DNA of 64,000 bases from Actinacidiphila paucisporea (GTDB taxonomy: Bacteria > Actinomycetota > Actinomycetes > Streptomycetales > Streptomycetaceae), in NCBI RefSeq assembly GCF_900142575.1, contig NZ_FRBI01000002.1, forward strand, positions 558,001-622,000. Direction: 5' to 3'. The position numbers and the translations under genes were made by a program. Below, piece after piece: positions 59,782 through 64,000 of the stretch (position 1 is its first letter; each line of letters starts with the position of its first letter). A model generated the notes under the pieces. That model did not search any database and had not been told where the DNA came from. It worked only from the letters and a program-made list of their open reading frames with translations.

Positions 59782-61011
59782 TCAGCGGAAGATGCCCGTG
59801 TGGCCCAGGGAGTAGCGGCCCGGCTGGGGGTAGACCGCGAGGCCGTGCGGGCCGGCGCCGACCGGGATCTTGGCCAGGGTGCGGCCGGTGGCCGTGTCGA
59901 TGGCGTAGACCTCGGCGTCGTAGCGGCCGGTGAGCCACAGGACCTTGCCGTCGGCCGAGACGCCGCCCATGTCGGGGCTGCCGCCGCCGTCGATGTGCCA
60001 CTTGGCGGCGAGCCTGCCGGTGGCGAAGTCCAGCAGGGAGATGGAGCCCTCGCCGCGGTTGGTGACGTAGAGGTACTTCGAGTCGCGTGAGACGTACAGG
60101 CCGTGGGCGCCCTTGCCGGTGGGCAGCAGCACCGGTTTGGAGAAGGTGTCGCCGTTCATCGTCCAGACACCGTTGGCGGCCATGTCGGCGACGTACCAGG
60201 TGCTGCCGTCCGGTGAGATCTTGACGTCCTGCGGCATCGCGCCGTCGAGCGGCAGCCGCTGCTGGCCGATGACCTTCATCGCGGCGGTGTCGACCTTCAG
60301 CAGTTCGCCGGAGAATTCGCAGGAGACGATGAAGTAGCGGCCGTCCGGCGAGAAGTCGGCGTGGTTGACGCCGTAGCAGTCGACCGGCACGACCTTCCTG
60401 ACCGCCATGGTGTGCGCGTCGCGGAAGACCAGCTGGCGGTCGAGCGAGGCCATCACGATCGCGTACTTGCCGTCCGGGGTGAAGTAGAGGTTGTACGGGT
60501 CGTGCACGTCGACGGGCTTGCCCACGTGGCCGTTGGCCGGGTCGATCGGGGTGAGGCTGTTGCCGACATCGTTGTTGACCCACAGCGTCCGCAGGTCCCA
60601 GGACGGCACGACGTGCTGCGGCTGGCGCCCCACCGGGATGGTCCTGACCACCTTGTACGTCTTCGGGTCGATGACCGAGACGGTGTCGGACCCGGTGTTG
60701 GGCACGTAGACCAGGGAGGGGAAGCCGCGTACGACCGGGGACAGGGCGCCGGGGCGGTCGGCCGCGTAGACGTCGTGCTGGTCGATCAGCGGCGGCATCC
60801 CGGCCAGCCCCGGGTGCGCGACGGCGGCGAGGTGCTGCTCCCTGGCCGCGGCCGCGGCGGCGGCCGCCTGCGCGGCGATCGCCCGCTGGGCGGGGGAGGG
60901 GGCCAGCGACCGGTTGCCGCTGTCGCCGCACCCGGCGGCCAGGACGGCGACGGCGACGGCGACGGCGGTGACGGCCGCGCGGCGGCGCAGGGGAGTCAGG
61001 TGGCGGCGCAT
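59782..61011 (-). CDS. YncE-like seven-bladed beta-propeller lipoprotein
   Basis: A 409-residue secreted lipoprotein: signal with lipobox LAAGC (Cys near residue 27), an Ala-rich helix, then YVTN-type propeller blades (VYVPNTGSDTVSVIDPKTYKVVRTIPVG; YLYVTNRGEGSISLLDFATG; AEVYAIDTATGRTLAKIPVG). Such propellers bind ligands or partner proteins at the cell surface. Its ATG overlaps the stop of the deacetylase-like gene (ATGA), so the two are coupled and probably work together in the envelope. Confidence 0.9.
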   Translation of the reverse strand: MRRHLTPLRRRAAVTAVAVAVAVLAAGCGDSGNRSLAPSPAQRAIAAQAAAAAAAAREQHLAAVAHPGLAGMPPLIDQHDVYAADRPGALSPVVRGFPSLVYVPNTGSDTVSVIDPKTYKVVRTIPVGRQPQHVVPSWDLRTLWVNNDVGNSLTPIDPANGHVGKPVDVHDPYNLYFTPDGKYAIVMASLDRQLVFRDAHTMAVRKVVPVDCYGVNHADFSPDGRYFIVSCEFSGELLKVDTAAMKVIGQQRLPLDGAMPQDVKISPDGSTWYVADMAANGVWTMNGDTFSKPVLLPTGKGAHGLYVSRDSKYLYVTNRGEGSISLLDFATGRLAAKWHIDGGGSPDMGGVSADGKVLWLTGRYDAEVYAIDTATGRTLAKIPVGAGPHGLAVYPQPGRYSLGHTGIFR

Positions 61012-61748
61012 CAGGTCAGCAGCTCCGAGGTCGTGACCGCGCGCAGCCCGCGGCGGTGCAGGTCGTCGAGGATCCCGGGCAGCGCGGCGACGGTGCCGGC
61101 GTGCCCGAAGTGCAGCGAGACCACCGAGCCGGGCCCGGCCTGGGCGGCCACGGCGGAACGGACCGCCTCCGCGCCGGGGTCGGTGTAGTCCAGCGGGTCC
61201 ACGTCGTACGACAGCACGTGCGGATAGCCCGCCTTCTTCGCGAGTGAGACCACCAGCGGTGTCGTCAGCCGCGCCTGCGACGGCCGGAACCACCGCCCGG
61301 GCGTGCCGGTCAGCTGCCGCAGCCGGCGGGCGCAGTTCTCGATCTCGGCGGTGGCGGCATCGGCGTCCATGGCGCCGATGTCGCCGTGCGTCTGCGTGTG
61401 GTTCCCCAGTTCGTGGCCGCCGGCCAGCACGCGGGCGGCCAGCTTCGGATACGCGTCGAGCCAGTCGCCCACGGCCAGTACGGTGACCCGCGCGCCGGAC
61501 CGCTCGGCCGCCGCCAGCAACGTCTCCGCCTCGTCCGGATTGCCCTGCCCGTGAAAGGTGAGCGCCACTTGCGGCCGGGTGCGCGGGCCGTGCTCGATCT
61601 GATCGGGCAGACCGGCGGCTGCCGCCGGGGTTGCCGTCGACGGCAGCACGGGACCCGGCCCCGAGCGGGCGGCCGTGCCGGCGGTGCAGCCGGACAGCAG
61701 GGCCCCGGAGGCGGTCACCTGGAGGAGGTTGCGACGTGAGATCGACAT
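61011..61748 (-). CDS. Polysaccharide-deacetylase-fold lipoprotein, probably non-canonical
   Basis: A 245-residue NodB-fold protein. The signal carries a twin-arginine pattern (SRRNLLQ) and lipobox LSGC. The HxxxH metal motif is kept in GNHTQTHGDI. But the usual TFDDGP motif reads LTFHGQG, so both the catalytic base Asp and the metal Asp are gone; RPxxG also reads RPSQA. It may be inactive or have a different reaction. GTG 61757 is an alternative start. It is translationally coupled to the propeller lipoprotein. Confidence 0.8.
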   Translation of the reverse strand: MSISRRNLLQVTASGALLSGCTAGTAARSGPGPVLPSTATPAAAAGLPDQIEHGPRTRPQVALTFHGQGNPDEAETLLAAAERSGARVTVLAVGDWLDAYPKLAARVLAGGHELGNHTQTHGDIGAMDADAATAEIENCARRLRQLTGTPGRWFRPSQARLTTPLVVSLAKKAGYPHVLSYDVDPLDYTDPGAEAVRSAVAAQAGPGSVVSLHFGHAGTVAALPGILDDLHRRGLRAVTTSELLT

Positions 61749-61854
61749 CGGCGCCACTTTAAGACGTAATGTCTGATTTATCGCACTGGGGTGGGCGGGG
61801 GTCCCACGAATGCCGTATCGGCAGGGGCGGTGCCCCTGCCATCATGAGCCCTCG

Positions 61855-62165
61855 CCCCGGGTGGGCGCCCTCTGCCGCGGAGGGCAGCCCACGGGGGCGC
61901 GGGGCTGCATCCGATGTGCGGCTGGCGCCGCGTGGGCGCGACCAGCCGTCGACCGGCTGCGGGTCGTCACCGTGCGAGGGGGGCTGTTGCTGTCGTGTCC
62001 GGATCACCGGGTGGTGGTGGGTTGCGCGCGCAGTTCCCCGCGCCCCTGGGGGGCACCCTCCGGGGCAGGGCGCGCGCCGCAGGGGCTGTTGCTGTCGTCC
62101 GGACCAGCAGGCGGTGGGTGGTTGCGCGCGGGGTCATCGGCCCGTGAGGGGTCGTTGCTGTCGGG
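61855..62165. repeat. Dispersed intergenic element, copy E (tandem units)
   Basis: Contains the GGCTGGCGCCGCGTGGGCGC block of copy A (near 61920), the right-arm sequence GCGCGCAGTTCCCCGCGCCC (near 62026), and three repeats of GGGCTGTTGCTGTCG-like sequence near 61980, 62085 and 62150. It separates the divergent deacetylase-like and CDP-alcohol phosphotransferase genes. Confidence 0.75.
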
Positions 62166-62192
62166 TCCGGATCGCCGGACGAGGAGAGATGA

Positions 62193-62957
62193 GTGGGGGG
62201 CCACATGACATCGGCACCAACTGACCAGGCCATACCGGCGCCCGCGGCGCCCCGGCTGGGGTACGGGGAGGCGCTGCGGCGGCTCGCGGGGGCGCAGAAG
62301 GGCGCCAAAGGCGTATCGCTGTACTCGCGGTACGTGAACCGGCCCGTCGGGCGGCTGCTTGCCGCGGGGGCGTACCGCGCCCGGATGACGCCCAACCAGG
62401 TGACACTGGTCAGCGGGGCCTTCAGCGGTGCGGGGATCGCCGCGCTCGCGGTGGCGGCGCCGTCGTGGGGGCTGGCCGTGGCGGTGTGGGGGGCGCTCGC
62501 GGTTGGGTTCGCGTTCGACTCGGCCGACGGGCAGCTCGCCCGGCTGCTCGGGACGGGCGGCCCCGCGGGGGAGTGGCTGGACCATGTCGTGGACTGCGCG
62601 AAGATCACCGCTCTGCACGCGGCCGTGCTGATCACCTTCTACCGGCACTTCGCCCTGCCGGGCGACGGCTGGCTGCTGCTCCCGCTGGGCTTCCAGCTGG
62701 CCGCCGTGATGATCTTCTTCGGCGGTCTGCTCGCTGACAAGCTCAAGCCGAAGTCCAAGGCCGGGGACGCCGCCCCGTCACGCCTGCGCGCCGTCGCCCT
62801 GCTCCCGGTCGACTACGGGGTCTTCTGCGCCGTCTTCCTGCTGCTCGGCAGCCAGGATGCCTTCCGCTACGCCTACCTGGCGTTCTTCGCCGTGCACGCC
62901 GTCTTCCTCGCGGCCTTCCTCACCAAGTGGTTCAGGGAGATCCGGCTCGCCTCCTGA
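62193..62957 (+). CDS. CDP-alcohol phosphatidyltransferase family membrane protein
   Basis: A 254-residue enzyme with about six membrane helices that joins a CDP-activated alcohol to a second alcohol, as in phospholipid or polyol-phosphate polymer synthesis. The signature D-x2-D-G-x2-A-R-x8-G-x3-D-x3-D is visible in DSADGQLARLLGTGG and PAGEWLDHVVD. GTG 62193 has GAGGAG six bases upstream; ATG 62205 (MTSAPTDQ) is an equal alternative. With the TagD-like gene at 63453 it probably supplies and uses a CDP-alcohol in one pathway. Confidence 0.9.
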   Translation: MGGHMTSAPTDQAIPAPAAPRLGYGEALRRLAGAQKGAKGVSLYSRYVNRPVGRLLAAGAYRARMTPNQVTLVSGAFSGAGIAALAVAAPSWGLAVAVWGALAVGFAFDSADGQLARLLGTGGPAGEWLDHVVDCAKITALHAAVLITFYRHFALPGDGWLLLPLGFQLAAVMIFFGGLLADKLKPKSKAGDAAPSRLRAVALLPVDYGVFCAVFLLLGSQDAFRYAYLAFFAVHAVFLAAFLTKWFREIRLAS

Positions 62958-63452
62958 CCGCCGGCCGTGCCGGCGCGCGCGGTCCTCCACCCCAGCACGC
63001 GTGCCCCCTCCGGCTCCAGGGCCGGGTCGGGAGCCGCCGCGCTCGCGACGGTCTGCGGCGGGAGTACGGGCGCCGGGGTGCCGGTCGGGGGCGGCATTCC
63101 CGGCCGGCCCGGGCGGTTTCGCGGCCTTGGCCTCGGCGGCCGCCTCGGGGCGGCCGCACGGGCAGGGCGTCGGCGTCCTGTCCCGCGAGCCGTGGGCGCG
63201 GGTCATCGCCCCGGGCCGGCTCCGCCGGACCTGTCGCACGCTGTCGCCCACGGGCCGGGCACCTGCCGACAACTCATCAGCCACGAACGGCATGTCCGGG
63301 CCAAATTTCGCCGAGCGCGGCCGTCAGGGCCAGCCCGCGGAGCGCCGGAACGGGCAGCCGCCGGGGGACCCGCCGCCGTACGCGGTCCCGGCTCGCGGAC
63401 CCGTCGCGGCAGGCGACAGGAGCCGCACCAGCCGAAGACGCCCCGGCCCAGC
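62958..63452. other. Intergenic region without a supported gene
   Basis: About 495 bases. Several frames are open because of the high GC content, but none shows a recognisable protein, ribosome-binding site or normal composition. I see no repeat copy or terminator here. A short AT-richer patch (CAACTCATCAGCCACGAACG near 63270) may hold regulatory signals. Confidence 0.45.
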
Positions 63453-63920
63453 TCAGTTCGGCAGCGCCTCCGACGGCATGACCGGCTGGGCCAGCACGTC
63501 CAGGGCCCGGCGCAACTGGGTGCTCGACGTGTGGACGGTGTAGGGGAAGTAGACGATCTCCACGCCCACCGCCGCGAAGTCCCGCTCCAGGCGCAGGCCC
63601 TTCTCCGTGCCGCGCCAGTCGTCGCCCTTGAAGAGCACGTCGAACCTGACCTGCCGCCAGGTCTCCACCTTGTCCGGCACCGTCTCCACGAAGGCGGCGT
63701 CCACGAAGCGGATGCTGCGGACGATCTCCAGGCGCTCGATCAGCGGCACCACCGGGCTGCGGCCCTTGGCGAGCTGGGCCATCTCGTCCGAGACGACCCC
63801 CGCCACCAGGTAGTCGCACTGGCTGCGGGCGTGCCGCAGGATGTTGAGGTGCCCGACGTGGAAGAGGTCGTAGACCCCCGGTGCGTAACCGACCCGGTGC
63901 GTACCGACCCGTTGTGCCAT
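63453..63920 (-). CDS. Cytidylyltransferase family protein (TagD-like)
   Basis: A 155-residue nucleotidyltransferase with the HxGH active-site motif in GVYDLFHVGHLNILRHA and the substrate-binding FKGDDWRGTEKG; the usual ISTS motif reads VHTSSTQLR. TagD-like enzymes make CDP-glycerol or a related CDP-alcohol. The nearby CDP-alcohol phosphotransferase, transcribed towards it, suggests synthesis of a phosphodiester-linked lipid or cell-wall polymer. The ATG at 63920 gives a normal-length N-terminus. Confidence 0.92.
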   Translation of the reverse strand: MAQRVGTHRVGYAPGVYDLFHVGHLNILRHARSQCDYLVAGVVSDEMAQLAKGRSPVVPLIERLEIVRSIRFVDAAFVETVPDKVETWRQVRFDVLFKGDDWRGTEKGLRLERDFAAVGVEIVYFPYTVHTSSTQLRRALDVLAQPVMPSEALPN

Positions 63921-64000
63921 GACACGACCCCCCAGCCGTACGTGCAGCCGTACAACGCTCCCCGGCGTTGCGGAGTCTCAGACGATAGCCGGACCGCCGG

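Noticed and set aside
58577..60931. A 784-codon minus-strand frame across the serine hydrolase and propeller genes
   Set aside because: Shadow of the real genes; no domain, and composition is typical of antisense GC-rich frames.
62778..63293. Minus-strand frames in the gap between the CDP-alcohol phosphotransferase and TagD-like genes
   Set aside because: Pro/Arg/Ala-rich, no ribosome-binding site, no family signature, and largely overlapping the end of the phosphotransferase gene.

Overview
The window is very high-GC DNA with the gene density, GTG starts and third-position GC bias of a Streptomyces-type actinobacterium. A conservon (cvnABCD plus P450), a DmdR/IdeR-type iron box, a CebR-type operator, the Nif3 / zinc-ribbon / CobC gene order and secreted Streptomyces-like glycoside hydrolases all point to Streptomycetaceae. 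No rRNA, tRNA, CRISPR array, insertion sequence or prophage was recognised. The one RNA gene is rnpB (RNase P RNA) at about 20160-20570.

Layout. 1-6.2 kb holds a translationally coupled glycosyltransferase, methyltransferase and terpene-cyclase-like trio, two membrane proteins, a cell-wall amidase and a second methyltransferase. 6.3-13.4 kb holds a DHA2 efflux pump, a NarL/DesR-type response regulator and, 3.3 kb away, its likely DesK-type kinase. Between them lie a hydroxymethylbilane synthase paralogue, a frameshifted DUF397 gene, an AAA ATPase behind an AT-rich palindromic control region, and an ASCH protein. 13.4-20 kb holds a propeller-like protein, an iron-box-controlled siderophore-binding lipoprotein, Nif3, a zinc-ribbon protein with a CTG start, a histidine phosphatase lacking its usual RNase HI half, KDPG aldolase and YaaA. 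20-26.2 kb holds rnpB, a remnant of an MFS gene, an ArsO-like flavoprotein, a TSUP exporter, a DinB-like protein and a TetR / SDR / F420-reductase group.

26.4-30.3 kb is the most unusual segment. It encodes a fusion of a caspase-like domain that has lost its catalytic Cys, an EF-hand-like loop and a membrane-inserted KAP P-loop NTPase, followed by a small membrane protein and an uncharacterised helical protein. This layout resembles bacterial conflict or cell-death systems. 30.7-50.2 kb is a polysaccharide-degradation region: GH54, GH18, GH30, GH12, GH16 and GH92 secreted enzymes, most with carbohydrate-binding modules, plus LacI and LysR regulators, CebR-like boxes and a 16-bp palindrome before GH92. 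50.4-55.5 kb is an anti-sigma-type ATPase and a complete conservon whose P450 lacks the ExxR motif. 55.7-64 kb holds metabolic and transport genes, a coupled propeller / deacetylase-like lipoprotein pair, and a CDP-alcohol phosphotransferase with a TagD-like cytidylyltransferase.

At least five copies of a GC-rich dispersed intergenic element, built around an inverted repeat, sit at gene ends across the window. One is read in frame as the C-terminal tail of the glycosyltransferase. Three genes look broken by frameshift or truncation (DUF397, FG-GAP and MFS). The frameshifts could be real decay or single-base assembly errors.
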